NCBI RefSeq assembly: GCF_020010925.1 | Contig: NZ_JAGJBZ010000001.1 | Location: forward strand, 1,798,001-1,862,000 | Length of the DNA stretch: 64,000 nt | Direction: 5' to 3' | Origin: Streptomyces griseiscabiei | Lineage (GTDB): Bacteria; Actinomycetota; Actinomycetes; Streptomycetales; Streptomycetaceae | Shown: positions 42,274-51,209 of the stretch, piece after piece | How positions within the stretch are numbered: the stretch's first letter is position 1 | How the letters are laid out: the number at the start of each line of letters is the position of its first letter | The notes under the pieces: generated by a model | The model's input: the letters and a program-made list of their open reading frames with translations, nothing else | The model's database searches: none | Told to the model about the DNA's origin: nothing | Made by a program: the position numbers and the translations under genes

Positions 42274-43562
42274 ACGGACTCCTTCTCGTGCCAGGCGGGC
42301 GTGTTCATCAGGTCGCGCCAGCGTGCGTAGAAGCCGCGGGCGGCGCCGTCGCTGTAGAGGCGGCCGGTGGTGCCGGGGTGGACGCCGTCCTCGCCGTCGA
42401 GGCCGAGGCCCATCTGGTAGTTGAGGGTCAGGGAGCCGGCCATGAAGCCGTGGGCGGTGGCCTGGACCTCCGACCAGTTCTCGCCGTCGTCCTGCTCGAA
42501 GATGCCGGTGGGGCCGAACGTCCGCAGGTTGTAGACGCGTTGGGCGTCCTTGACCTCGTCGGGCATCGACCGGTCGACGAGGGTCCAGGCCCAGACCTCC
42601 ATCCGGTCGGGGCCCCTGGGGTGCCAGACGCGGATGGAGCCGTTGACGGGGAGGTAGGAGAAGTTGGGGAACATCGTGCCGTGCCCGGTGGTCATGGGGC
42701 CCTCGACACGGGCGTCCCCGAGCCGTTCGCGCAGGGCCTCGTAGTCGTACCAGTCGTGCACCACCCGGTCGTCGAAGCGGCTCTTGGGGTGGGTGGGGAA
42801 GCCGTGGCCGTGGCCGAGCGGGTCGGTGTACTGCCGTCCGGGGGTCCCCACGATCTCCGTCCTCGGTCCCTTGCCGGTGGGCGACATGACCATGAGCGCC
42901 GAGGCGTGCGAGATGTTGACGTGGTACCAGTCGGACGCGAACTGCTCGGCGGCGAGCTTCCAGTTGCCCTCCAGCACCCACTTGTGCACCCCGCCGACGA
43001 CCTCGGTGCCCTGCGGGTCGCGGTCGAGCATGGCGTCCAGGTACCAGGCGAGACCGCCCAGTGCCTCGCTCAGGGGCGGGGCCTCGGGGTTCCAGGTCGC
43101 GAAGACGAGCCCCTTGTACGTGTCGAGCCGGGCGACCTCGACCAGTCCCCACTTCTCCCGCTCGAAGTGGGCGGGATAGTCGTCGCCGTTGGGCACGTTG
43201 ATCAGCCGTCCGGAGGTGTCGTACGACCAGCCGTGGTAACTGCAGGTGAACGCCTTGGTGGCGCCCGCGTCGGCACGGCAGACCCGCATGCCGCGATGGC
43301 GGCAGGCGTTGAGGAAGGCCCGCAGTTTCCGGTCGCGGCCCATGGCGACGATGACCGGGTCCTCGCCCATGTAGGTGGTGAAGAAGTCGCCCGGTTTGGC
43401 GAACTGGCTCTCGTGCGCCAGGAACAGCCAGCTCGGCGCGAAGACCCGGCGCAGCTCCTGCCGGTACAGGCGGGCGTCGCTGAAGATCGTCCGGTCGATC
43501 AGGCCCCGGTCGAGGTCGAAGTGGGCGCCGACGTCGACGGACGGCTCTCGGTGTCGCTGCAT
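42270..43562 (-). CDS. Aromatic-ring-hydroxylating dioxygenase, large (alpha) subunit
   Basis: Rieske oxygenase catalytic subunit, 430 residues. The Rieske domain has CRHRGMRVC and CSYHGWSYD (two Cys, two His). The mononuclear iron site is provided by SDWYHVNISH (D-x2-H-x4-H). Together with beta, ferredoxin and reductase it inserts O2 into an aromatic acid to form a cis-dihydrodiol. The ATG at 43562 has a poor ribosome site; an in-frame GTG at 43634 is possible. First gene of the minus-strand operon, facing the IclR gene. Confidence 0.92.
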   Translation of the reverse strand: MQRHREPSVDVGAHFDLDRGLIDRTIFSDARLYRQELRRVFAPSWLFLAHESQFAKPGDFFTTYMGEDPVIVAMGRDRKLRAFLNACRHRGMRVCRADAGATKAFTCSYHGWSYDTSGRLINVPNGDDYPAHFEREKWGLVEVARLDTYKGLVFATWNPEAPPLSEALGGLAWYLDAMLDRDPQGTEVVGGVHKWVLEGNWKLAAEQFASDWYHVNISHASALMVMSPTGKGPRTEIVGTPGRQYTDPLGHGHGFPTHPKSRFDDRVVHDWYDYEALRERLGDARVEGPMTTGHGTMFPNFSYLPVNGSIRVWHPRGPDRMEVWAWTLVDRSMPDEVKDAQRVYNLRTFGPTGIFEQDDGENWSEVQATAHGFMAGSLTLNYQMGLGLDGEDGVHPGTTGRLYSDGAARGFYARWRDLMNTPAWHEKESV

Positions 43563-43700
43563 GGGGGACAGGAGATGTCGGCCGGTGAGGCCCTGCCCAG
43601 CCGTCGTGCCGGGATGCGGAACAGCGCCGCGCACGGCGCCCGGGGTGGTGGGGAAGCGGGAGCGCGACGCCGTTTACAACCAAGAAATGGTCATCTACAT

Positions 43701-43714
43701 TGGACGTGCGTCCA
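43701..43714. promoter_or_regulatory. TGGACG-TG-CGTCCA inverted repeat between dioxygenase and IclR genes
   Basis: Perfect 6-bp arms with a 2-nt centre, inside an AT-rich stretch (43674-43735) of the divergent promoter, with several ATGGTC repeats around it. It is the best candidate for the IclR-regulator binding site; inference from position. Confidence 0.55.
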
Positions 43715-43796
43715 TCTTAATGGTCTCGATGGTCGTCGGAACGCCGCCAGGCGCGCCGGATCACCATGGTCGCCTTGATCGCCATCGGAGCCCGCC

Positions 43797-44651
43797 ATGA
43801 CACTCCCCAGCCCTCTTGCGCACCCGGACGAGCCGGCCTCCGGCCAGGAGCCGGACGCGGCGCCCGAGCAGCGGACCGCGGTCGACAAGGCGCTCACCCT
43901 GCTGAAGTCCCTCGCCGAACTGGACAGGGAGATCGGGGTGAGCGATCTGGCCCGCCGCAACCGGATGAGCAAGTCGACGGCCTTCCGACTGCTGGGCATC
44001 CTCCAGCGCAACGACCTCGTCGAACGGGTGGGCAGCGACTACCGGCTCGGCGCCCGGCTCTTCGACATCGGCAGCCGCGCCTACGGCCCCGCCACCCCGC
44101 TGCTTCAGGAGCGTCTGCTGCCGCACCTGGCGGACCTGTACGAACTGACCCACGAGACCGTGCACCTCGCCGTGCTCCACGGCACGAACATCGTGTACGT
44201 CAACAAGCTCCACGGTCACCGGGCGGCGCGCTCCCCCTCCCGGATCGGCGCCCGGCTGCCCGCCTACTGCACAGGGGTCGGCAAGGCGCTGCTGGCCTTC
44301 GACCACGACACCGCCGAGGCCGCCATCGCGGCGGGGCTGACCGCGCGCACCGAGTACACCCTCACCGACCCCGGCCGGTTCCGGGCCGATCTGCGCCGCA
44401 TCCGCCAGGACGGCATCGCCCACGACCGGCAGGAAGCCGTCCTCGGTCTGACCTGTGTCGCCGTCCCCGTCATGGGCCCGGCGGGCCGCCCGGTGGCGGC
44501 CTTCTCCATCGCGGGATCGGCCCGGCGTCTGGACCCCGCCCGCCTCGCACCGGCCCTGCGCCGCGTGGCGTTCGAGGCGAGCCGGGCGATCGCACCGGCC
44601 AGGAGCCGGCAGCCGGCCCCCGCCGGGATCGGCGCGTCCACCGGGGCCTGA
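43797..44651 (+). CDS. IclR-family transcriptional regulator of the aromatic operon
   Basis: 284 residues. The N-terminal winged helix (about 30-90) holds VSDLARRNRMSKSTAFRLLG, and the C-terminal IclR effector domain follows (LLPHLADLYELTHETVHLAV, RLPAYCTGVGKALLA, the latter being the family signature). MhpR, the E. coli activator of the phenylpropionate genes, is of this family, so an activator role sensing an aromatic acid is likely. Divergent from the dioxygenase alpha gene. Confidence 0.9.
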   Translation: MTLPSPLAHPDEPASGQEPDAAPEQRTAVDKALTLLKSLAELDREIGVSDLARRNRMSKSTAFRLLGILQRNDLVERVGSDYRLGARLFDIGSRAYGPATPLLQERLLPHLADLYELTHETVHLAVLHGTNIVYVNKLHGHRAARSPSRIGARLPAYCTGVGKALLAFDHDTAEAAIAAGLTARTEYTLTDPGRFRADLRRIRQDGIAHDRQEAVLGLTCVAVPVMGPAGRPVAAFSIAGSARRLDPARLAPALRRVAFEASRAIAPARSRQPAPAGIGASTGA

Positions 44652-44684
44652 CCCCACCCGCGGCGGCAGGCCGCCGCCGTACGG

Positions 44685-45293
44685 TCAGCTCCGCGCGCCG
44701 CCATGGGTCCGCGCGATGTTCACGGCGCCGGTGCCGGGCTGCACACGCGGCACGCTCACCACGATGTGGACCAGGCTCTCCCCGTCCAGCGACTCGTACA
44801 CATGCGGACGGTCGCCCGGATAGCGCACGAAGTCGCCGGCCGACAGTTCCACGGGGCCGTCGGCGGGCCCGACCCGCACCCGGCCCCGGATGACGTACAG
44901 ATGCTCCAGGGTGCCCACGGGGTGCGCTTCGGACATACCCGCGCCGTCCCGGCCGGGGACGATGCGGACGACGTAGTTCTCGATGACACCGGAACCGTAG
45001 ATGTGGTCCAGGGCGCGGGACTCGTACCCGCCGTGCTGCTCCCAGACGACCTCGTCGGCCCGCTGCACGGTCATCACCTGTTCGCGTTCCGCCACCAGCC
45101 TGGTGACGGGCACGCCGAGCGCCGCCGCGATCGAGAACAGGGTGTCCACCGTGGGATTGCCCGTCCCCTGCTCCAGATTCGACAGGGTCTGCTTGGCCAG
45201 CCCGGCCTGTCGGGCCAGTTCGGCCAGGGACAGTCCGCGCTGATCTCTGAGAAAGCGCACGTTGCGCGCCACCACGCCGTTACCTGAGGACAC
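44685..45293 (-). CDS. XRE-family regulator with C-terminal cupin domain
   Basis: 202 residues. HTH at about 8-62 (GLSLAELARQAGLAKQTLSNLEQG), cupin_2 at about 105-185 (GTLEHLYVIRGRVRVG, GDFVRYPGDRPHVYE). Such proteins sense small metabolites through the cupin. The GTG at 45293 follows TGGTGGA; a second GTG nine codons later is possible. Adjacent to an orphan binding protein on the same strand, but 109 nt apart. Confidence 0.88.
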   Translation of the reverse strand: MSSGNGVVARNVRFLRDQRGLSLAELARQAGLAKQTLSNLEQGTGNPTVDTLFSIAAALGVPVTRLVAEREQVMTVQRADEVVWEQHGGYESRALDHIYGSGVIENYVVRIVPGRDGAGMSEAHPVGTLEHLYVIRGRVRVGPADGPVELSAGDFVRYPGDRPHVYESLDGESLVHIVVSVPRVQPGTGAVNIARTHGGARS

Positions 45294-45402
45294 TCCACCA
45301 CTGTAGGCGCAGGTCGACGGCGGACGGACTCCGGTCACGGCACGCCCTCGCGCACGCCCCCCGGCCGGGCCCGCGCGTCCGCCACCGGGGCGGGGCCGCC
45401 GC

Positions 45403-46542
45403 CTACTTGTCCCAGATCTTGCGGTACGCCTGGCGGTAGCCCTCCGAGTCCCAGGACAGGGCGCCGCCGCTGTTGTCGGCGGTGGTGATGTGCACGGGGG
45501 CGACATAGCCACTGGCGGGCTCGCCCGCGAAGGCGCGGTTGAACTCGTCGACGATCTGCCAGCCCTGTTCGGACAGGGGCTCGGGCACGGTCGCGGACTG
45601 GAACTGCTTGCCGTTGATCCGCTCGAAGGCCGACGGATCGCCGTCCCCGGCGCCGATGTTGAACGGGGCGCCGTCGCCCCGGTGACCGGCGGCGCGCAGC
45701 GCGGGTGCCGCGTGGTCGAAGTACAGGTCGTTGATGGCGGCGGAGTAGGTCCATCGGTCGCCGAAGCGGGACTGGAGGGAGGAGACCTCGTCGACGGTAC
45801 GGCTGTTGGCCTCCGGGATGGGGATGTCCTCGTAGCTCAGCAGTTCCACGTCGGCGCAGGCGGCGAGTCGCTTCCTGATGAGGTCGGACTTCCGCTTCGC
45901 GAACGGTATGGAGGCGTCAGTGAACACCACCACGCCGGCCCGGCCGCCGGAGCGGGCGATGATCCAGTCGGCGCTGATCTCCGCGACGTCCGCGACCTCG
46001 GTGGTGACGTTGGTGAACAGCTTCGGATCGGTGCTGGGGCCGGGGGCGGCGGTGGCGTGCCAGCCGACGATCGGGATGCCCGCGGCGTTCGCCCGCTCGA
46101 CCTGCTCGGTCACGGACCCGGGGTCGAAGCCGCCGATGACGATGCCGGACGGCTTGAGGGCGAGGGCCTCGGTGAAGGCGGTCCGGATGCCCGCGCGTGT
46201 GCCCTGTCCGTCGATGGTGCGGACGTCCCAGCCGATGACCTTCGCCGCCTCCTGGACACCTCTGGCGACGCCGGAGACACCGGGGTTGGTCATGGTCTGG
46301 GCGACATAGGCGAGGGTCCGGCCGGGGACCGCGTCCGGGCCGGTGGTGGGGCCGCTCCAGGGGGCGTTGATGTCCTCGGCCTCCTTGACGGCCCGCTTCG
46401 CCTCGGCGAGGACGGCGGGGCAACCCGGCTTCCGCGCACCGGCGTTCGACGCGTCGGCCGAGTCGCTGTCACAGCCGGCCACGGTCGTGGCGAGGACCAG
46501 GAACGTGACGGCCGCCGCGGTCGCTCTGCTGGTGGGTTGCAC
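45403..46542 (-). CDS. Orphan sugar-type substrate-binding lipoprotein (periplasmic binding protein 4 family)
   Basis: 379 residues. Signal peptide with lipobox VAGC (Cys24). RbsB-like fold segments are VAQTMTNPGVSG, IVIGGFDPGSVTEQ, IVGWHATAAPGP and TADNSGGALSWD. GTG start after GAGGAG. No ABC ATPase or permease is next to it. Its promoter is divergent from a conservon sensor kinase, so it could be a signal-capture protein for that system rather than part of an importer; this is speculation. Confidence 0.85.
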   Translation of the reverse strand: MQPTSRATAAAVTFLVLATTVAGCDSDSADASNAGARKPGCPAVLAEAKRAVKEAEDINAPWSGPTTGPDAVPGRTLAYVAQTMTNPGVSGVARGVQEAAKVIGWDVRTIDGQGTRAGIRTAFTEALALKPSGIVIGGFDPGSVTEQVERANAAGIPIVGWHATAAPGPSTDPKLFTNVTTEVADVAEISADWIIARSGGRAGVVVFTDASIPFAKRKSDLIRKRLAACADVELLSYEDIPIPEANSRTVDEVSSLQSRFGDRWTYSAAINDLYFDHAAPALRAAGHRGDGAPFNIGAGDGDPSAFERINGKQFQSATVPEPLSEQGWQIVDEFNRAFAGEPASGYVAPVHITTADNSGGALSWDSEGYRQAYRKIWDK

Positions 46543-46933
46543 GGGGTCTCCTCAACTGGGCACAAGGGAGCGGGGGTTGCGTGGGGGGAGGAGAACGACC
46601 CGGCGGACGGCCGGAATCGGAGCGCGACGGCAGCACGACGACAGCACGACTGCAGCATCCCGGGCCGCGGCCCGGCGGGTTGTCGCGGTGGGAATGTAGC
46701 AGGGCTCCGACCGGTCCCTCCACGGGCGGCCCTACCGCTCAGTAGGCGCGTGCGAACAATTCGTAATCAATTCTTGATTACACACAGGCTCAAAGCGATC
46801 ACGCAGGCGATAGTCTCCGACCGGCCGGATCCGGACACATGACGTGTTCTCGCCGCTCACACCCATGCCGTCGTCGACGGTCCCGCGGCAACGACCCCGC
46901 GTCGCCCTCACCCGAACACCGAAGGAGGCCAGC
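46543..46933. promoter_or_regulatory. Divergent control region between the orphan binding protein and the conservon
   Basis: 391 nt without a gene. The stretch 46745-46800 is strikingly AT-rich for this genome and holds a perfect inverted repeat GTAATCAA-TTC-TTGATTAC at 46763-46781. Further upstream is a run of CAGCACGAC repeats (46631-46650). Confidence 0.6.
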
Positions 46934-49411
46934 GTGCCCACGAACACAGGGGAGCCGCCGCCCGGACGCAAGGACCGGACTCCTCTGTTCCGCCGCAGGG
47001 CGGTGTCCGTGCTCGCCCGGTGGCCGTTCCGGCGGAAACTCAACGTGCTCGTCGTCGCGCCCATCGCGGTCGTCGGCGTCCTGCTCGGCATCGGTGTCAC
47101 GGGCCAGATCGAGCAGGTCCGCGACACCGACCGGATCGCCGAGATGGTGCGCGACAGCGAGCAGGTCGCCGCGCTCATCAACGACATCCAGGCCGAACAC
47201 CGGCTGGCCCTCCTGCTGTCCGTGCAGTACGAGGCGGGCCGCCCCGGAGCGGCCCGGCCGTCGACCACCGCCTACCGCGAGGCACAGCGGGCCACCGACG
47301 AACGGGTCGCGGCCGTACGGTCCGCGTTCGGCGCGAGCCTCCCGGCCGAGGAGACCCAGGCGCTCCAGTACATCGCCGGTCTCGACGCCCTGCGCGAGAA
47401 GCTCGGCCGGGACTACGTACCCGCCGCCAACATCGACCCCGCCTACGCCGCCGCCGTCGGCTATCTCATCGACGGCATCGGACTCGACCGCTTCGCCGCG
47501 ACCTCGCAGTCCTCGGTCACCAACCTGCTGGACGCGGCACTGCGCGCGGACGCGGCCCACGCGGCCTTCGAGAGCGCCGTGTTCTCCGCCCAGACCCGGG
47601 ACGCCAACGCCCTCACCGAGTACACCCGCGCGGCGGGCGCCCACGAGCTGTACACCCACCAGGCGGACCGCTTCGCCCGTATCGCCACACCGCAGCAGGT
47701 CCTGGCCATGGACGGCATCGAGCGCGGCGCCGAACAGAACGACATCACCTCGCAGTTCGCGGAGCTGCAGGTCGATCCGGGCTCCCTGCAGTCGCAGTCC
47801 GCACGGGAACTTCGGGAGAAGATCGCCGCCGGGGAACGGCAGGCCGACACCCGTCTCGGCATCACCCGCGCGCTGATCGCACAGACCGCCGCCCAGGCCG
47901 ACTCCCTGTCCGCGAACGCCCTGTACAAGGCATGGCTGATGCTCGGCGCCGCGCTGCTCGGCTTCGCCGCGTGGCTGGCGTTCTGTGTCCTGGTCCGGCG
48001 CTCGGTCGTCCGTCCCCTGATGGCCCTGACGGGCGCCGCCCAGCAGGTGGTCGAGGCCGCGGACGAGGAACTCGCCCGGGTCGCCGACGACGAGTCCGCC
48101 GACGGCGCCCCGTTCCGGCCGCAGGCCATCCCCGTACCGGTCCGCGACGACATCGGCGTCCTCGCCGAGGCGTTCAACCATGTGCAGACCACCGCCGCCG
48201 CGCTGCTGGAGCGGCAGGTGCTGAGCCGGCGCAACGTCGCCGAGATGTTCGGCAACGTGGGCCGCCGGGTCAGCAATCTGACCACCCGCCAGCTGTCGTT
48301 GATCGACGCCGTGGAGCGCGAGGAGACCGACCCCGACCTCCTCGACCGGCTCTACCGCATCGACCACATCGCCGTACGGCTCCAGCGCAACGCCGACAGT
48401 CTGATGCTGCTCGCCGGCATCCGGGAGACCGACGTCGAGGCCCGGCCGACCACCCTCGCCGATGTCATCCGCTCCGGCCTCGGCCGGATCGAGGGATACC
48501 AGCGGGTGTCCCTGCGCTCCGAGACGGACATCACCGTCGGGCCCGACATCACCGGCGACCTGACACTGCTGCTCGCCGAACTGCTGGAGAACGCGGTCTC
48601 CTTCTCCCCGTCCCACACCTCCGTGGAGGTGGTCGTACGGCCCGGCACCGATGTCACCAAGGACGGCGGGGCCCTGATCGAGGTCATCGACCACGGCCTC
48701 GGCATGAGCGCGGAACGCCTCGCCGAGGAGAACGCCCGCCTCGTCCGCCGGGAACGGCTCGACCTCGTCCCCACCAAGGTGCTCGGTCTCTTCGTGGTCG
48801 GCAGCCTCGCCCGTCACCTCGGACTGCGCGTCACCCTGAGCCGTACCCCGGGCGGCGGCGTCACCGGCACCGTCTGGCTCCCCTCCACACTGCTGCTGAC
48901 GATGAGTCCGGTGGACGGCACACCCGCCGGGTCGGCGGCGGTGCCCACGACGAGGCCCGGGACGCCGGCCGTCGTACCCGCACCGGCCCCGGCCGTCGCG
49001 ACCGTTCCCGAACGACGGCCGGCGATCGTGTCGCCCCACGGCGACCTGCCCCGGCGGGTCCCGTCCCGCCCCGGCGCGGGGAGGGCCCCCGCTCCCGAGG
49101 GGCCCTCCTCGACGGCCGCAGCCAGGCCCCTGCGACGGCGGGTCCGGGGCGCGACCCTCACCGTGACCACCCCGGCGGCCGACCGGGGCGCCCCACCGGT
49201 ACGACAGCCGCTCGACGCCGACGCCGTCCGCACGGAACTCGACGAGTTCGAGGCCGCCGTACGCCGTGCGGAAGAGGACGCGGCCGCACCGCCGGCCGAA
49301 CGGAGCGCCACCACGCCCCCGGACGAACAGAACGCAGCCGTACCCCCGGACGGGACCGGCACCACCGCGACACCGGACAACCCCAGAAGGCCAGAAGGAG
49401 ACGGGCAGTGA
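46934..49411 (+). CDS. cvnA: Conservon sensor histidine kinase-like protein CvnA with NIT-type sensor region
   Basis: 825 residues. A cytoplasmic N-terminus is followed by a membrane helix (about 37-55), a long extracellular helical sensor domain of the nitrate-sensing (NIT) type (about 60-325), a second helix (about 333-354), a HAMP-like region and a HATPase domain (LLAELLENAVSFSP, DHGLGMSAE, FVVGSLARHLGLRV). The helix before the ATPase reads NLTTRQLSLIDAVER, without an obvious phospho-acceptor His, as is usual in conservons. A long Pro/Ala-rich C-terminal tail follows. GTG at 46934 after GAAGGAGG. First gene of cvnABCD. Confidence 0.9.
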   Translation: MPTNTGEPPPGRKDRTPLFRRRAVSVLARWPFRRKLNVLVVAPIAVVGVLLGIGVTGQIEQVRDTDRIAEMVRDSEQVAALINDIQAEHRLALLLSVQYEAGRPGAARPSTTAYREAQRATDERVAAVRSAFGASLPAEETQALQYIAGLDALREKLGRDYVPAANIDPAYAAAVGYLIDGIGLDRFAATSQSSVTNLLDAALRADAAHAAFESAVFSAQTRDANALTEYTRAAGAHELYTHQADRFARIATPQQVLAMDGIERGAEQNDITSQFAELQVDPGSLQSQSARELREKIAAGERQADTRLGITRALIAQTAAQADSLSANALYKAWLMLGAALLGFAAWLAFCVLVRRSVVRPLMALTGAAQQVVEAADEELARVADDESADGAPFRPQAIPVPVRDDIGVLAEAFNHVQTTAAALLERQVLSRRNVAEMFGNVGRRVSNLTTRQLSLIDAVEREETDPDLLDRLYRIDHIAVRLQRNADSLMLLAGIRETDVEARPTTLADVIRSGLGRIEGYQRVSLRSETDITVGPDITGDLTLLLAELLENAVSFSPSHTSVEVVVRPGTDVTKDGGALIEVIDHGLGMSAERLAEENARLVRRERLDLVPTKVLGLFVVGSLARHLGLRVTLSRTPGGGVTGTVWLPSTLLLTMSPVDGTPAGSAAVPTTRPGTPAVVPAPAPAVATVPERRPAIVSPHGDLPRRVPSRPGAGRAPAPEGPSSTAAARPLRRRVRGATLTVTTPAADRGAPPVRQPLDADAVRTELDEFEAAVRRAEEDAAAPPAERSATTPPDEQNAAVPPDGTGTTATPDNPRRPEGDGQ

Positions 49412-49884
49412 CCACGTCGGCAGATGACATCACCCCCGAACAGACGCAGCCCGACGATCTGCGCACCGCGGCAGCCGACTTCACCTGGCTGCTCGACCGC
49501 TTCGCCACCGACACCGCCGGGGTCGTCGACGCCATCGCGGTGTCGTCCGACGGCCTGCTGATCGCCGTCTCGCAACTGCGCGACCGGGCCGACTCCGAGC
49601 GGCTCGCCGCGATCGTCTCCGGCATCACCAGCCTCGCCGCCGGAGTCTCCGGCAACTACGCGCTGGGCGGCCTCAACAAGGTCATCATCGACCTGGAGGG
49701 GGGTCATGTCCTGGTGTCGGCCATCGGCAACGGCGCCGTGCTCGGGGTGGTCGCCTCCAAGGAGGCGAAGCTGGGCAACATCGCCTACGAGATGACCCTC
49801 TTCGCCAACCGCGCCGGAGCCGCGCTCACCCCGCAACTGGTGATGGAGCTGAAGAACAACGTCGGCTCCACACCGGCCGGCTGA
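49408..49884 (+). CDS. cvnB: Conservon protein CvnB, Roadblock/LC7 domain
   Basis: 158 residues with one Roadblock/LC7 fold (FTWLLDRFATDTAGVVDAIA and GGHVLVSAIGNGAVLGVVAS). Roadblock proteins act as regulators or GTPase-activating partners of small GTPases, here CvnD. GTG start overlaps the cvnA stop (GTGA) with AGAAGGAG upstream. Confidence 0.93.
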   Translation: MTTSADDITPEQTQPDDLRTAAADFTWLLDRFATDTAGVVDAIAVSSDGLLIAVSQLRDRADSERLAAIVSGITSLAAGVSGNYALGGLNKVIIDLEGGHVLVSAIGNGAVLGVVASKEAKLGNIAYEMTLFANRAGAALTPQLVMELKNNVGSTPAG

Positions 49885-49909
49885 CCGTCCCACGAGGCAG
49901 GAGGTCGTC

Positions 49910-50389
49910 ATGGCCGACGGTGCACAAGAATCGCGCGAGACGGCGCGGGCGGCGGAGACGGTGAGGACGGCAGGGGCGGACCGGGACTCGGAGGGTGCGC
50001 CGGAGCCGGTCGGCCGTGCCCCCGCCGTCCGGCCGTTCCTGCTGACCGCCGGACGGGTGTCGGGTGCGGGCAGGGCCGCCCCGATCCCGATCGAGACCCA
50101 GATCGTGGCGACCGCGCCCGGACTCTCCGTCCTCGGCTCGCTCACCTTCGAACACCACGACATCGTCGCCGCCTGCCGGCAACCGCAGTCCGTGGCGGAA
50201 CTGGCCGCCCACCTCCGTCTGCACCTCAACGTCGTCCGGGTGCTCGCCGAGGACCTGTGTGCCGCCGGGCACCTGGCGGTCCATGTGCCCCATGCCCGCA
50301 CCGCGCAGGACATCTCCGTACTCCGAAGGGTTATCCATGGTCTCCGCGCCGTCCCCGACTCACGGGGCACACTCCGCGACAGCGGCTGA
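49910..50389 (+). CDS. cvnC: Conservon protein CvnC, DUF742
   Basis: 159 residues. A variable N-terminus precedes the DUF742 winged-helix-like core (VRPFLLTAGRV, ETQIVAT, CRQPQSVAELAAHLRLHLNVVR-type region, LLRRVIHGLRA near the end). It usually bridges CvnB and CvnD at the membrane. Its last 53 nt overlap the cvnD start. Confidence 0.92.
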   Translation: MADGAQESRETARAAETVRTAGADRDSEGAPEPVGRAPAVRPFLLTAGRVSGAGRAAPIPIETQIVATAPGLSVLGSLTFEHHDIVAACRQPQSVAELAAHLRLHLNVVRVLAEDLCAAGHLAVHVPHARTAQDISVLRRVIHGLRAVPDSRGTLRDSG

Positions 50390-50963
50390 ACCGCCGCAGG
50401 CGCAGCCGCCGCTGCCGGTCAAGCTGGTCATCGCCGGCGGCTTCGGGGTCGGCAAGACCACCACCGTGGGCTCGATCTCCGAGATACGGCCGCTGACCAC
50501 GGAGGCCGCCATCACCGAGGTCGCCGCCGGTGTGGACGACCTCACCCACACCCCCGACAAGACCACCACCACCGTCGCCATGGACTTCGGCTGCATCACC
50601 CTCGACCCGACCCTGAAGCTGTACCTCTTCGGGACACCGGGCCAGGACCGGTTCGGCTTCATGTGGGACGACGTGGTCGAAGGCGCCCTCGGGGCCCTGG
50701 TCATCGTGGACACCCGCCGACTCGACGACTGCTACGCCGCCGTCGACTACTTCGAGCACAAGCGCATCCCCTTCGCGGTCGCCGTCAACGCCTTCGACGG
50801 CAAGGTCGCACACGACCTGGACGAGGTGCGCTGGGCCCTGGACATCGCCGACCACGTCCCCCTGACCACCTTCGACGCCCGCCACACGGGTTCCGTCCGC
50901 GACGCCCTCCTTGTCGTCCTCGACGTCGCCCTCACCCGCGCGGAGTCGGCGGCGACGACCTGA
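50337..50963 (+). CDS. cvnD: Conservon small GTPase CvnD (ATP/GTP-binding)
   Basis: 208 residues. Ras-like MglA/Rho-type GTPase: G1 GGFGVGKTT, G2-region Thr cluster (DKTTTTVAMDFG), G3 FGTPGQDRF, G4 degenerate as NAFDGK. It is the output switch of the conservon. ATG at 50337 after GAAGGG, inside the cvnC 3' end, which implies coupled translation. Confidence 0.94.
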   Translation: MVSAPSPTHGAHSATAAEPPQAQPPLPVKLVIAGGFGVGKTTTVGSISEIRPLTTEAAITEVAAGVDDLTHTPDKTTTTVAMDFGCITLDPTLKLYLFGTPGQDRFGFMWDDVVEGALGALVIVDTRRLDDCYAAVDYFEHKRIPFAVAVNAFDGKVAHDLDEVRWALDIADHVPLTTFDARHTGSVRDALLVVLDVALTRAESAATT

Positions 50964-50964
50964 G

Positions 50965-50984
50965 GCCCGCCCTGGGCGGCGGGC
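50965..50984 (+). terminator. Hairpin after cvnD
   Basis: GCCCGCC (50965-50971) / GGCGGGC (50978-50984) with a 6-nt loop, 2 nt after the cvnD stop; no T-run. It also faces the convergent small membrane gene. Confidence 0.45.
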
Positions 50985-51008
50985 GAAGCCCGGTGGGACT
51001 CCACCAGG

Positions 51009-51209
51009 TCAGCGGAGTTCTTCGTGGATCTTGAGAAGGAGCATGGTCACGGCGACAAAGCTGCCCCCACCCCACTTGACGACGTCAAGGGGGCTCGCGT
51101 GGAGGACCACCGCGATGTGAGCCGCAACCAACCCGAAAATGACCCCGACGAGAACGGCGACGACGACGGGGAACCTGCGGTCAGGAGGCGAGGGGCGAGG
51201 CGTGGTCAC
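51009..51209 (-). CDS. Small two-helix membrane protein
   Basis: 66 residues from the GTG at 51209 (MTTPRPSPPDRRFPVVV); an in-frame ATG at 51293 would add 28 residues with no membrane-protein character. Two hydrophobic segments (about 14-35 and 44-60) flank HASPLDVVKWGGG; the C-terminus is KIHEELR. Similar tiny membrane proteins are common in Streptomyces; function unknown. Convergent with cvnD. Confidence 0.65.
   Translation of the reverse strand: MTTPRPSPPDRRFPVVVAVLVGVIFGLVAAHIAVVLHASPLDVVKWGGGSFVAVTMLLLKIHEELR

Noticed and set aside
43563..43634. Longer N-terminus for the dioxygenase alpha subunit
   Set aside because: The added 24 residues (GAVPHPGTTAGQG) are unlike the family N-terminus and have no better ribosome site, though the chosen start is also weak.
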